Part shown: positions 10,620 to 22,439 of the stretch, piece by piece
Position numbering within the stretch: the first letter of the stretch is position 1
Layout: every line of letters begins with the position of its first letter
The notes under the pieces: model-generated
The model's input: only the letters and a program-made list of their open reading frames with translations
Databases searched by the model: none
Told to the model about the DNA's origin: nothing
Position numbers and translations under genes: made by a program
Assembly (NCBI GenBank): GCA_963575745.1
Contig: CAUYUJ010017899.1
Coordinates: forward strand, 1-64,000
Length of the DNA: 64,000 bases
Source: Prorocentrum cordatum
Taxonomy: Eukaryota; Sar; Dinophyceae; Prorocentrales; Prorocentraceae
Direction: 5' to 3'

Positions 10620-13600
10620 CGGCTACTTTGGTTGCCAGCATGACGGTGCGATGGGGGGGGGGGCTACCCAGGAGAGCGCCACTCGGCTGCCCCGCGAAGT
10701 GCTGAAGGGTTGGCAGCCATCGACGCGGGCCCCTCTTCGGTTGAGAGCGGCCCCCCTTGCCTCGCGCATCGAAGTTCTGGGGCTCGAACGTCTCGGGCCT
10801 GGGCGAGCCAGACGTGGGCCTCAGCGTGGCCGCTCTGCGTCAACATGAGGCAGGCCTGATAGATTGTGTACCCCATCGGGTTCCCTGGCCTGGTCCGACT
10901 GGCACGTCGGCTTCGGCGTCGGGGGCGGCCGAGACGTGTGGGGGGGGGGGCCTGGTGAGCTCTTCCTCGGGCCCCCCTCCTCCCTGGTTTGAGTGGGGCC
11001 ACCCGCGGGAGCTCGTCCTGGGCCAGGGGGAAGGGCGGCCGCGCCCGCCGCCCCGCCCAGAGCCCTCTGCCCTCGGGGCGCAGTCGGAAGGCGACGGCGG
11101 GCGGCTGCGAGGAGGCGTCGGCGGCCCAAGTCCAACAAGTTTAGGTTCGTCTTCGGGCCGTCGCACAGCCGACCGACAGAGGTCCGAGCGCAGCGAGGCA
11201 CATGGCCGCTGGGGCCACCGACACCCCCAGAGCCCCATCCGCCCTCGGGGCGTCGGGAAAATGGGAAAAAGGGCGGCTGCAAGGAAGTGTCTGTCGGCGG
11301 CTCGTGTTCCCATGGTGCCCGTTCGTCTAGAAGCCGCCACAGCTCCGACACAAGCAGGGCACAGCGCGGCGAGCCAGACGTGCGTTGCGGTTTCGGCGGC
11401 TCCCAATTCGCCGTCAGGCGGGGGCAGCCTGAGATGCGCCTCTAGAGCCGCCGCCAGGCAGGCGCGGTCCTCGCGTGCATCCCGAGGGAAAAGAAAGCGC
11501 CACTCGTTCTCGGAACTCGCAAATCTTGGGCCCGCCCAGCTGTTGCCCGAAATGTCGGGGCATGCCGCCCCGCCTCGCTGGCGCCCGAAACGGCCGCGAA
11601 AAACAACAGCCAGGACCATCATCCGCAAGTTGTATTATGGAGCCCTGTATAGACCTCCGCGTGCAATTAGACTCCGTGGAGCGCAGGTCAGTATGGAAAG
11701 CCTCGGCCGGCGCGCAGTCCCGTGGCGCGCTCGAGCACTCTGGAGGTGATTCTATTCTCGCTGATGCGAAGATCGGTTCGGCACAGTGGTAGGTCCACAG
11801 CACGGACGCATCCCACCGCATCGCGGCACGGCAAATTCTCATTCGGTCCGAAGATAAGAGTCCTGTCGTCTCGGTGCATCAAGCCTCGGGAGAAGGCATC
11901 GGTGCGCAACGGAAAGCCAGGCGCTCCTCGGCTACCTGGCGGACATCGCGATGTCCTTCTTCATTGGTGTGGACTAGAGCACGCTGCCTCAAGACGCGAT
12001 TGGTCATGGCTGGGCGGGCTCAGTCGGGCTGCAGGCGGCGGCCCCCCGGGGCCCCGCGCGAAAGGGCCCCGCGCTGGATTTTTGTTGCCATGGGTCAGTG
12101 CTTGACGGCACAGGTGAAGGCCTCTCAGTGCCCTTGCTCGGCCCTGCATCGCTCGAGATGCGATGGCCTGGCAACGAATGGCGCCCATGAGTTTTCCGCT
12201 GAAGGCCGCGCAGCAGGACCGGTAGAAGGGGCCCTCTTAGGTCGCCGCCCCGTGCGCCTGCAATCGAGCAGGGGCGGGGGGCGGGGGGGGGGGCGTCGGG
12301 CCCTGGCCGAGCGGCCGCCGAGTGGTTTGATGCATCGAAGAATGTTCTGCGCACGGCGCATGGCATTCCTGATTGGGAAGATTTGCAAACCGCATTCGGG
12401 ATTCGGGTCGTGGCAGTCAGCGCAGGTTCAATCGGGCTTCCCTCGGGGCTTCGCGGGGCCGCAAGCTTCGGCTGTGCTCTCGCTCCGAAGGGCCCTCCCG
12501 CAGCAGCGGGCCCTGGACACATGCCGGCGCGTCAGCAGCGCAAGGCGCGAGCGCAGATGAGCGCGGCGGCCCGGCAACGCCGCCCCCCCATCCGCTGAGA
12601 AATGCGTCTCGAGCTCCAAGTAAGTGCGCTGGGGGCTCTTCGGGCCCCCTGCACTAAGACCCAAGTCCTCGCTGCGAGTTCGGATGCTGGCCAGGCTGAG
12701 ATTTGCGCTAATGCCGAACAGCCTGGGGAGTCGCGGGCCGATTTCAGCAAGCTAGCCGCTTTCGAGGAAAGCAAGCGCGCCCACAGATTCAGCATGGGCC
12801 CTTCTGCACCTGCGGCGCCGATTCTGAAATTTAGGGGGGGTAGGTCGCCGCGCGCCTCTGGCTGAACATCGGGCCCTCGATCGCATCCGCGGCGGGTTGG
12901 GACAGACCCGGCACAAAGGAGCTCGGGCCGCAGAACTCCCCGCGAGGCCCTAGGCTGCGCGGCCGACCCCCCCCCCCGCAACAACAGGGCAGGCGCGGGG
13001 CGCCTGTCGGCATTTCGCGCTCAACGCAGCTCTGGGGCTGGGCGGCTTCTACCCCGGGCTCGTAGTCCAGCTCCACTTCAAATTCAGCAGGCGTTTTGCC
13101 GACGTCATGCGCGGGTGGGAATCGGACGGGCCTCGGCCACCGCCGATCGCTTCCGGGGAAAATCAACGGGGTGGGGGGCAGGCGCGTCTGCCCATTCCGC
13201 TCCGGGCCCGCGCGCGCTCCAAGATTCGGCACCTTGACTGCCGACGCGCAAGGCGCAAGCTCGTCTGCGCGCGAGTGCACGTGGATCCACATCGCGCTGA
13301 GCTCTTATGCTACGCTGAATGGCTCCTCTGCGGCCTCGGCGTTTCTGGGCCGCGGGGCGCATTGCGAACGCATTGGCAAAGGGGGTGTCTGGCGGCCCCT
13401 GGGGCCTGCGAGCCCCGCCCCGTCCGGCGCGCAGTCTGTGCCGCTGGCGCAGGGCGCGGCGCAGACCTGCATCCGAAGGCACCGCGAGCGCCCCGCGCTG
13501 GCCAACGGCAACGCGATCGCAGGGCGCTCGCGGGCGAAGTCAGCGCCTCGGGCAATGTCATTGCGCGTTTTCGTCCGAGAGTCGAGCAGGAATCCGGCGG

Positions 13601-13790
13601 TCAGCTTGCGCAGCGTCATCGGTGGCGCCCTCTTCTAGGTCGCAGGTGGGCCCGAGGCGGCCTGGGCCCAGCGCGCGCGTACCCCTCCGCATCCGACGAT
13701 GTTCAGAACAGGGGTTTACCAGCATCGTGGAAGAAGGCTGGTTGACTGGCCCCTAGTCCGCCGACCCCGCAGGCGTGCGCGACCATCGGC
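10620..13790. other. GC-rich stretch with no recognised gene
   Basis: Long frames exist on both strands because stops are rare at this base composition. None shows a conserved domain. A few protein-like scraps occur on the plus strand (e.g. around 12320-12430), compatible with eroded mobile-element sequence. Confidence 0.4.
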
Positions 13791-13799
13791 CGTCTACCT

Positions 13800-15052
13800 T
13801 CACCTCTGCACGTGACACCTACCAACGGCCCCCCCTCGCCCCCCCTCGCCTCGGCACCCCCGCCGCAGGGCACTTCTGTTCGTGAGACCTGTCGCCCCCC
13901 AATTTCCCCCCCGAACCTACGAGCGCCCTCCCCCTCGCCCCCTTCCTCGGCTCGGCACCCCCGCCCCACGGTCTCGTCGTCCCCGCCCCCAGGAAGCTTT
14001 GATATCGGGCCCCCCCCCCGGACCGACCAGCGCCCTCCTTCTCGCCCCCCTCCTCGCCTCGGCACCCCCACCCCTCGGCAGCTCTGTTCTTCGGACCCCC
14101 CGCCCTGCAATTTCTCGAACGGAACCGACCGTCGCCCCCCTCCTCGCCTCGGCGCCCCCGCCCCCAGGAAGCTCTTATCTTAGGGGCCCCCACGCCGACA
14201 TTTTTTGATCTTGCCAAACCCCCCGCTCGGCATCCGGACCCGACCCTGACCCCCATCGCTCTGACTGACACCCTGGCGGCCTCGATTTCTGGTTTCTTAA
14301 AGCACCCCCGCTCGGCAGTTCCTCGCCCGGGCCCGGCCCTGCCCCCCCCCCCCGTTTTGACGCCCTGGCGGCCTGGATGTTTCTTTTTTTTGTTTGCCCC
14401 CCCCCACGCCCACCTCGGCACTTCCTCGCCCAGACCGGGCCCTGACCCCCCCCCCGCTCCGACATCCCGTCGGCCTTGATTCCCGGTCATTTGGACCCCC
14501 CCCCGCGCTGACGTATTGGCGGCCTGGATTTCTGGACCCCCCCCCCGCTCGGCAATTTCTCGCCCGGGCCCGACCCTGCCCCCCCCCGGCCTGACACCCT
14601 GGCGGCCTGGACCTTATATGTTCAAGACCCCCCCATCGGCAATTCCTCGCCCTGGCCCGAACCTGACCCCCCCCCGCCCCGACGCCCTGGCGGCGTGGAT
14701 TTCTGGCCCTATAAACACCCCCCACTCGACAATTCCTCGCCCCTCGCCCCGATCCGATGCTGACCCGCCATCCGCCCCGACGCCCCGTCGGCCTGGATTT
14801 CTGGTTTTGTAGAACCCCCACCTCGGCAATTCCTCGCCCGGGCCCGACCCTGCCCCCCCCCTCCCCCCCCCCCAGCCCCGACACCCCAGCGGCTTAGATT
14901 TCTGGCGAACCCCCACTCGTCAATTCCTCGCTCTGACCCCCCCCCGCTCTGACATCCTGGTGCTCTTTTAAGCAAAAACCCGACTCGGCAAGTCGTCGCC
15001 CGGGCCCGATCCTGACACCTCCCCGCCGTGACGCCCTGGCGACCTGGATTTA

Positions 15053-15097
<45 letters not shown>

Positions 15098-15345
15098 ATA
15101 TCTCTCTCTATATATATATACATATATATATATATATTCTCTCTATATATATACATACACACATATATATAATATAAAATATAAAAAAAAAAATAAAATA
15201 AAAAAACGCCCCCCAACTAGCAATTCCTCTCCCCGGGCCGAGCCTGGCCCCCCTGCTCCAACATCCCTGCGGCCTGGCGTTCTGGCTTCTTTCAAAGATC
15301 ACCCATTCGGCAATTCCTCGCCCAGGCCCGACCCTGACCCTATAT
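13800..15345 (+). repeat. C-rich minisatellite, about 80-115 bp unit
   Basis: About fifteen imperfect units. Each has CTCGGCAATTCCTCGCC, then CGGGCCCGACCCTGACCC, a run of C, then GACACCCTGGCGGCCTGGA and TTTCTGG. Units differ mainly in the C-run length and the ending. The long Gly/Arg-rich frames read from the minus strand are by-products. The array is interrupted at 15054-15210 by a TC/TA microsatellite. Confidence 0.88.
15054..15210 (+). repeat. (TC)n-(TA)n microsatellite
   Basis: CTCTCT for about 40 bases, then TATATA with CATACA interruptions, then an A-rich end. It lies inside the minisatellite array and is one of the few AT-rich spots nearby. Confidence 0.92.
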
Positions 15346-17160
15346 AATGCCCTCCCGGGGATCCCACACGTGCAATTTGAAGAAAGGCGGGGGCGGGGCC
15401 AGCCCGAACGCGCCGCGGGGGGGTCGGGGCCCCGCGACGAGCCAAAGGCCGCCAGCAACTCCGCAAGACGTTCCAAGAGAAGCCAGAAGATCGCCCCAAA
15501 ACGCCCCACTTGGTTCCAAAATGACCCCCGACGCCCCAGGACGGCCCCAAATGCCTCCAATACACATTCCAGGAGACCTCTGACGAGCGCCCCGACAAGA
15601 CAAATTCGTCTGACCCCACGAGAAACACTTACATTTTCACACGCGCAACTTTTGGCTCTCACAGCGTTCAAGACGGCCCCGGAGACCCGGCTGACCGCCC
15701 CAAGACGGCCCAAGGAACCACCAATAAACAGGCCCACGAGGCTGGTGACGCACTGAGTCTTGCATTCGCCCACAGCGCCCCGCGGGCCTGCGGGCCGCGC
15801 GGCGCGCGGCCTACATGACGCGCGACGTTGCGGCTACAAAGACTGAGCCCATATTCCTCTGCGCTTCCTCCTCTTACTCCATCTAAGTATCCTGCGTCGC
15901 CCTCCTCCCCCCGGCGCGCCCAGAGCAGCGCGAAGTGCAAGCGAACGCCCAGTCCCCTCCAAGAGCGCGGGGAAAAAACTGGCGAGAAAGAAATCAGAAA
16001 TACGAGCCCACCCGATTCCTTTTCCGCGCCGCGCATCACGCGGAATCAGCAGCGCGAGACTATGACACGAAACCATCGGGTCATGGCGTGCTGCGATCGC
16101 GCGCAAGGAACACAGCGCATGCCATCACCATCGCCAACATCGCAATCGCCAGCAGCCACAGCAGCAGCATCGACGCCGCTGGGAGCCGCTCGACGAAGAC
16201 AAGTGGTCCACCTCAGTCGTTGTCGACCCCGATTGCGAGTGCGCCCGGCGCTCACTGTTTGCTGCGGCTGCAGAGACTATAGAAGCCGCATTTGACATCG
16301 TGCACGCTTGTTGTTCTGGGGTCGGCGGCAGAGGCGGCGGCCTTTAGATGATTCGCCGGCATCCGCTACAAGTCCGCTGTTCCTCGCGGGCCCAGGGGCC
16401 CAGGGGCCCAGTCGGAGGCCCACCGAGACCTTGGGGGCGGCGCTGCTGACGGGAGGCCCTGGAGCTGCTCTACCCGCCAGCAACGCGCCCTGGGCGCCCA
16501 CCGCCGCGCCTGGCGTCTCACGCTGCTCCTGAGTGGGGGGGCGAGATAGGTTCGGCCAACCGTGCAAGGCCGTCGGCGGTGGCCCTCCGGTGCTCCGGCA
16601 AATCGGGCGCGCCTGATTGTCGCCTGAACGGCCACAGGGTCGCGGCCGCGAAGGCCGGGGCCAAGTATGGGAGCTCCATGGGGCTCGCGGTCAGGGCCAG
16701 CGCGGCGGGCGGGGGCGCGGCCCCCATCGCGCTCGCATCGGCCGACAGAATTGCGCAGTATACTTGCTCTCTATGGAGCCGCCACTCGATCCACCAAGTC
16801 CTAGAAGCAAGTTCTCGAGGTGAGATTAAGCGCGACCCTGATTGGGGCGTGCGCGCGACCAGAATGCGTCGCGCGGTCTCACTGCGAAGTCGCACTGACG
16901 TCACTCGCGTCTGCGCAAGCAGGAGCAGACGCTCCCTGTAGATTGCCAGATGTGCTCGGCTAGGCGTTGCAGTTTGTTTCGTCGGGCAGTCGCCTGCGTG
17001 GCCCTGGAACCCCGGCGGCGGGGCAATCTCTCGAATATGGTCAAGCTGGCCTCTGAGAGGCTTGCGTCGGCCCCGCAAGCCTGTCGGGAAAGGTTTTCCG
17101 AGGGAATGTGTTTCTGATCCTGGGGTCTGCTTCAGGAAAAAGCCCGCAAGGGATGAATGG
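15346..17160. other. No recognised gene
   Basis: Open frames in both directions lack domains. The segment at 15440-15770 is built of loose repeats of GACGCCCCAAGACGGCCCC type words. A minus-strand frame at 17078-16518 is protein-like in part but not assignable. Confidence 0.4.
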
Positions 17161-17167
17161 CGCTATA

Positions 17168-17270
17168 AGTATGTGTGCGCGTGTGTGTATACAAGTGTTT
17201 GTGTGTGTTGTGTGTGTTGTGTGTGTGTGTGTGTGTTGTGTGTTGTGTGTTGTGTGTGTTGTGTGTGTTG

Positions 17271-17326
<56 letters not shown>

Positions 17327-17380
17327 TGTGTGTGTGTGTGTCTGTGTGTGTGTGTGTTTGTGTGTGTTTGTTTGTTTGTG

Positions 17381-17432
<52 letters not shown>

Positions 17433-17495
17433 TGTGTTTGTGTGTGTGTCTGTGTGTGTGCGTGTGTCTGTGTGCATGTGTGTGTGTGTGTGGCT
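17168..17495 (+). repeat. (TG)n / (TGCG)n microsatellite
   Basis: Over 300 bp of alternating pyrimidine-purine sequence: TGTG runs, two blocks of TGCG repeats (about 17281-17330 and 17393-17433), and TTTG interruptions. Such alternation favours left-handed DNA. The Cys/Val and Thr/His frames are by-products. Confidence 0.95.
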
Positions 17496-17511
17496 CCCTT
17501 CTCTTCTCGCA

Positions 17512-18062
17512 GAAGGCTATAAACATGTTTGCATTCAGCGATGGCTCCTGCTTTGCTGCCGACTTCCCATCGGCGCGTGTAGCAGGCCGGTTTTGCATAC
17601 TGTACAATGCCCAGACAGAGGTCGCAGGTCTGCGCGCAGCTGCGCCGCCCGACTTCGGGGCCCATCAACCCGCGCGGGACGGCGGGGGCTACGCAATGGT
17701 CCAGCAAGCCGAGCATCTGCTCGACACGTCCTCAGTGCAAATCGACTTTCGGGCACCCACCTCGTGTTGCCAGACGCCTTGGACCTCCCACGCAAGCACC
17801 AATCCCCCGCTAATACATGGAGGTGGGCCTATTCGCGCGAATGCTCTGTACAGCGTGGCGCCGCGCACGCGAGAGCTCACGCGTCTCAGCGAGCCACGCA
17901 AGACCATATGATCGTCCCCTTTCAGCGCGAAGGCGACACCTTCGCCGACCAGCGGGCCAAGAAGGGTGCGGCCCTGGCCCGCTCGGCGATGTGCATTTCC
18001 TCGAGGGGTGCTGGCCCGTTGTTTCACGGGCGTGCTGGTATGCTGCCCGGGTCTCGAAGCTG
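17512..18062 (+). pseudogene. Remnant of a retrotransposon RNase H-like domain
   Basis: Directly after the TG repeat a frame reads FAFSDGSCFAAD at about 17527-17562, matching the (Y/F)TDGSC strand that bears the first catalytic Asp of RNase H-like domains. It is followed by a Gly-rich segment and YAMVQQAEHLLDTSSVQIDF at about 17690-17750, where the family has a helix with a catalytic Glu and then the sDs strand. The frame stops at 17909. A different frame continues with EGDTFADQRAKKGA (about 17930-17971), the GN-ADxxAKxGA block found at the end of this domain in non-LTR retrotransposons. The two parts are in different frames, so the copy is broken. The upstream reverse transcriptase is not recognised. 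Assignment rests on motif order only. Confidence 0.5.
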
Positions 18063-18333
18063 ATGTCTGATCGGGAGTTCAAGGGACAATATTGATCTGA
18101 GGTGTCTCTAGAAGACTGACCTTGGGGTTTGGCCCCCTGATGCGCTCTACTCTGAGTCGGATCCTGGTTGGGGGGGCGAGGCCGTGGAGCCTCAGGGGAA
18201 CTCGGGGTCCAGAGATTCTGGAGAGGTCCTGCCCCAGGGCACGTGGCTTATCCAGGACCACTAGGTGCTCGAGGCGTCAGTAAAAGATGGCAGGTCTAAG
18301 CCTGCGCTTTTTGTCGCTCGTGTTGGCAGTATT

Positions 18334-18858
18334 TCAGTGTATCCAGGCCAACGTGGGCTCAATAATTAGTGCTCCGGGTTGCGGCGCCTTTCGGGAAGCA
18401 AGGCTTTGGCCGTGAGGAGCCGCTTGAGGAGCTCGACGCACCCGACTAGACCTGAGGTGGCCCCAGGGGATAATCGTCGTGGTCGTCTCGGGCCCGTTGG
18501 GCGAGCCACTTCGGGGAGTCCGTAGCGAGGGGAGCCTGCCTCGAGGGGAACGGTTCCCCCATTCCAGCATCAGGGGCCGCCGTCTCGTATCGACCGCTTG
18601 GTCATCCTCCATGCGTTGGGCATAGTCGAGCGCAGCGAGGCTGAGCGCATGGGTGTCCAAGCCCTGGAAGCCAGGGCTGAGGAGCGTATTCGGCACGACG
18701 CCCAGCCCGAGGAAAACCTCGGGCAACGTACGGGGGGTGGAGTGCCCTGTCGGCTGGCCCCGCCCGAAGTGGATCGCAGCCTCGGGCGGGGCGTAACAGT
18801 TTTTATCGAATAGGCGCCCCACCCTAATTGTCCTTCTCTCTCCCCTTGACTCTTCCAT
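18334..18858 (-). other. 174-codon open frame, unrecognised
   Basis: An uninterrupted minus-strand frame with mixed composition (for example DKNCYAPPEAAIHFGRG near its start and HALSLAALDYAQRMEDD in the middle). It has no identifiable domain, signal peptide or membrane segment. It could be a hypothetical gene or a dispersed repeat that happens to be open. Confidence 0.25.
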
Positions 18859-18992
18859 TCATGGGCGTCGAACCTCTGCCTCCGCCTCTGCCTCCGCCTC
18901 CCCCGCTCCCCAGGTCTCTCCCTCTCGCGCTTCTTCTCCGTGTCTGCATCCCTTCCCTCGCTGGCCGCGGGTGCGGTACCCCCATCAGCACC

Positions 18993-19310
18993 TCTCCTCC
19001 TCCTCCTCCTCCTCCTCCTCCTCCTCCTCCTCCTCCTCCTCCTCCTCCTCCTCTTCCGTTCCCCCGCGACCCACCAGGCAACCCTCCCCTCGACCCACCT
19101 CGCGTCCCAGCTCGCGACCCATTATTTCCCCTATCCATTTCGATCGCACCGACCAGCGGGGCGCAAAACCGGCGTGGGGTGTGCTGGCCTATGCTGGCTG
19201 GACCACCCGCGGGGGCGTCGCGGGGCCTAGGTTCCTCGAGGGAGGAGGAGGAGGAGAAGGAGGAGGAGAAGGAGGAAGAGGAGGAGGAGGAGGAGGAGGA
19301 AGAACGCGGA
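18993..19310 (+). repeat. (CCT)n and (GGA)n tracts facing each other
   Basis: A CCT tract of about 60 bp at 18993-19055 is followed 185 bp later by a GGA tract of about 70 bp at 19239-19310. They are reverse complements and could pair into a large hairpin. Either tract alone can form purine-motif triplex. Confidence 0.85.
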
Positions 19311-19366
19311 GGAAGACCGCCACAATCGTAGGATTCAGGCTTGGTCAATGTAAAAAAAGAGGAGCA

Positions 19367-19370
19367 GACT

Positions 19371-19401
<31 letters not shown>

Positions 19402-19426
19402 TGGCTGGCTGGCTGGCTCGCTGGCT
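19367..19426 (+). repeat. (CTGG)n microsatellite
   Basis: About fifteen CTGG units with one GACTGG and one CTCG interruption. Confidence 0.95.
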
Positions 19427-19704
19427 ACTCTGCGTATGGCCACGTCTCACGGTCGAATCGAGATGGCGGTTACAAAGGCGCGTGTGGGACATGGTGCTCA
19501 CCTCGATGTCACGCTGCCGTCGAGGCGGCCCTTCAGATCAGCCCACCCGCCCCCCTACCGCCGGCCGGGCCCCAGCCGAGCCGGGTGGCCGCCGCGCCTC
19601 GCCGCCCGCGCCCGCGCCCTGCGCGCCGCTGCTGCACTGCAGGCGGAGCGCCCCCGCGCGGCCCTCCACCTGCTCCGCCTGGGGCACAGGTCTCGCAGCT
19701 GACG

Positions 19705-20025
19705 GAGGAAGAGATCGGCGGCGAGCCCAGGGGGGAAAAGAGAGGGGGAAGGCCTTCCCGGCAGGCTCGGAGGCCCCCCGACCTTCTGAGAGGTGTTCCA
19801 AGCTTCCAAACCTTCCCCGAAGGCACAGAACACTTCTCAGAAGGCCGGGAGGCTGGGAGGCTTCTCGGGAGCCCCGACGCTTTCTGAGAAGGCCTCCTTC
19901 TTCTCACGTCCCTCCCTCGCTCGCCGCAGAGAGGAGGAGTAGGAGGAGGAGGAGGAGGAGGAGGAGGAGGAGGAGGGGGAGGAGGAGGAGGAGGAGGAGG
20001 AGGAGGAGGAGGAGGAGGAATTACG
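19705..20025 (+). repeat. Dispersed repeat, copy 1, ending in (GGA)n
   Basis: The segment opens with CGGCGGCGAGCCCAGG, contains CTTCTGAGA and CAGAACACTTCTCAGAAGGC, and is followed by a GGA tract at 19934-20020. The same order of words, with the same trailing GGA tract, is found at 31243-31521. The GGA tract therefore appears to travel with or grow from the repeat. Confidence 0.7.
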
Positions 20026-20049
20026 CATTCGACGATGGACCCCTTAGTA

Positions 20050-20170
20050 CCCACTGGCCCTGGGCGGTCTTCTGGCGGCCTTCGGCGCTATTCTGACGGT
20101 CTTCTGACGGTCTTCGGCGGTTTGCGTCGCTTTCTGGCGGTCTTCGACGGTTTCCTGCGGCTTTCGGCTC
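20050..20170 (+). repeat. Short tandem repeat around GGCGGTCTTCTGACGG
   Basis: Six or more imperfect 15-20 bp units of GACGGTCTTCTGGCGG type. Confidence 0.7.
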
Positions 20171-20179
20171 GAGAGTCCG

Positions 20180-22190
20180 ACTGTTGCGGTTAACCGAACA
20201 CCCAAGAGGAAGAGATGGAGAAATGATGTCGCAGATCGATTACGCATGCTTCTGGACGTTTGGGCGTTTCTGGGTTCTGAGGCGCGCTCGTCGCGACGGC
20301 CAGAGCCAGACTACTGGCTGGAGCGCGCCTCCTCGACGTCGTCGCCTCCCCCGTGTCGTCCCTCTTCCCCTTCCCTCTGCTGTGGTCGAAACAGGCCTGA
20401 AGACGGCCCAACAAAGCCCAACAAGACTTTTTCCACGAGCACCAGATGATGTTACTGCCCGCGCAACGCCAGCAGCCCACACCTTCCGACTTTGCTTGGT
20501 GCTCCGCCTGCAGAATGCGGGGCGATTCAGGGTCGGAAGACTCTCAGGGCCAGACAGCGGGGCGAGCGGGACCCCGCTGGAGACGGGGGGCTCTGCCTCG
20601 GGATTACGGGGCGACCCCCGACCCCCCCCCCTCCCGGGAGACCCGCGGTCGCCCAGCGGGATGCGAAGCGGTCGCGGGGAGGGCACGACGGGGTCCGAGT
20701 ATGGGGTCAGAGGATGGCGCCGCGTCGCCGATGCGTCGAGGAAGTTGGGCTCCGAATCGAGCCGCGTCGCCGATGCAGTGGCGATTCGGCGCGATCGTCC
20801 GACCCCGCCTGTTCGGACCCCACGCGGGCGGCCTGCAGGGAACGCGAGCGGGCCAACGAGTGCTGCAGCCGCCGCCGCCGCCCCATAGATCATAGATGGT
20901 CCTAAACACGCAGGGGGCGTTTCTGTTTTTTTCAAGATCAACGTGCTCTTTCAATTCTGGGCGCCGTTCTTGTTACGTTTTCAGGTCCGGGATCGACCTG
21001 GGGCCCACCTGCTCCTGTTCTGCCCGTTTTCGAAGCGATTTACACACGCCTTCAGGTATCACAGTGCGGCCTTCGTGACGTCCACATTCCAGAGTGTCGT
21101 TCGTTTTTTAAACGTTTTGGTCGAGTCGAGAGCGAAAAAGCGCCGCCAGCGCTTACTCAGAACAGCGAAGCGCGACCCCCCCCCTCATGCTCCAGGACCG
21201 CCCTCTGCCTCCTCGAGGCGATGGCGGCGAGGAGCGGCAGGGGCCCCAGGGACGGGCGTTGCTCGCCGGGGGAGGAGGTCAGTGACAGCTGGGGCGCACG
21301 GGTCGGGGCCGCCCCCTCGGGGGGAAGGGGAGGGGGCTTGGTCGGGGATGGGCCTGAAGCCATCCAGCGTGCTCTGAGGGGCAACGGTAGGGAGGGCTGG
21401 CATCGAGCTGGAATCGGCGGTACATCGAGCTGTCATCGTCGGTACATCGCCGATAGAGCGGCGAAAGGCCACCGATAGCGACGCCGCACCGCTCCTGGGC
21501 CGGGTGGGCCATCGGGCCCCCATCGGCGATCCGTGGGCGATGGCGGGTCGATGCCTCCCCCCCCTCATCGCTGCCCCTCGTGCTTCGACGACGTCGGACG
21601 CGTCAGAGTCCGAGCCCTCTTCGGGGGGCCTGGACGGAAGGGTCGTGGCCTCGCCTCTGGCTCGATCCCGGGCGAGGTCGGCCTCCTCGAGGCCAGGAGC
21701 GTCCAGGACTTGCTCGCGGATGGCAAAACCCTGGCAGGACGGGGGGGGGCAGGGGGAGGGACGGGGGGGGGGAGGAACGAGGCACGACTCTGCCCAAGTC
21801 TCGGTGGGCATTCTCTCGGGGGGTAGTCAACGCGCCCAGGCTACCCATAATTAACGGGGGAGGGGAGAGGGAGGAATGGGGCGGGCGAGCGGGGCAGACC
21901 TCCGCTCATATCGTCCCCTTCCGCGGGAGTGTGAGGCCGAGGCTTGCCAGCCTGATGCAATCGTGTGGCACCGCGCTGGCGGCAAACAAAACGAAGTTAG
22001 CGACAGGGGCTTGGAGGAGCAATCAAGATGGGAAGGGAGGAAGGCGGGGATGGGAGAGGAGGGGATAGGATGACAGGGGTGAGGATCATGAGCAATGGCA
22101 TCGAACGGGGAAGCAGACGAGGAGGACTGGGAATATGAACAATAGCAGTAGCTATGACAATTCCGTAAGACCTTTACTATTTCCCCCCTA
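20180..22190. other. No recognised gene
   Basis: GC-rich, with short poly-G and poly-C runs and rare stops. No frame shows a domain. Confidence 0.4.
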
Positions 22191-22227
22191 AAACTTTGTG
22201 TGGGTTTCTTACTTGCCTTTCGAATGA

Positions 22228-22432
22228 TCCGGGTGGGTGCGTCGAGAATTCGCCACGTTCCGGCCCGTTGCCAGCTGTTGCCGCTTGTGTGGGTGCGTCT
22301 GAGACTCGCCACGTTCCCGCCCGTTGCGGCTTGGGCGGCAACGTCGAGGATGCGCCGCGTTCCGGCCCGTTGCCGCCCGTTGTTGCGTGGGTGGCAGCGT
22401 CGCCAGGATGCCCCGTTGCCTGCGGGCGAGCG
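22228..22432 (+). repeat. Three to four units of about 50-60 bp
   Basis: Units share CGTCGAGAATTCGCCACG or CGTCGAGGATGCGCCGCG, then TTCCGGCCCGTTGCCG, then a GTGTGGGTG or GCGTGGGTG link. Confidence 0.75.
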
Positions 22433-22439
22433 ACCAAAT

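Noticed and set aside
17062-17716. Cys/Val-rich and Thr/His-rich frames
   Set aside because: They translate the TG/TGCG microsatellite. Only the part after 17512 has protein-like sequence.
18824-19501. 225-codon Gly/Ser-rich minus-strand frame
   Set aside because: Mostly GGA/CCT and CTGG repeats; no domain.
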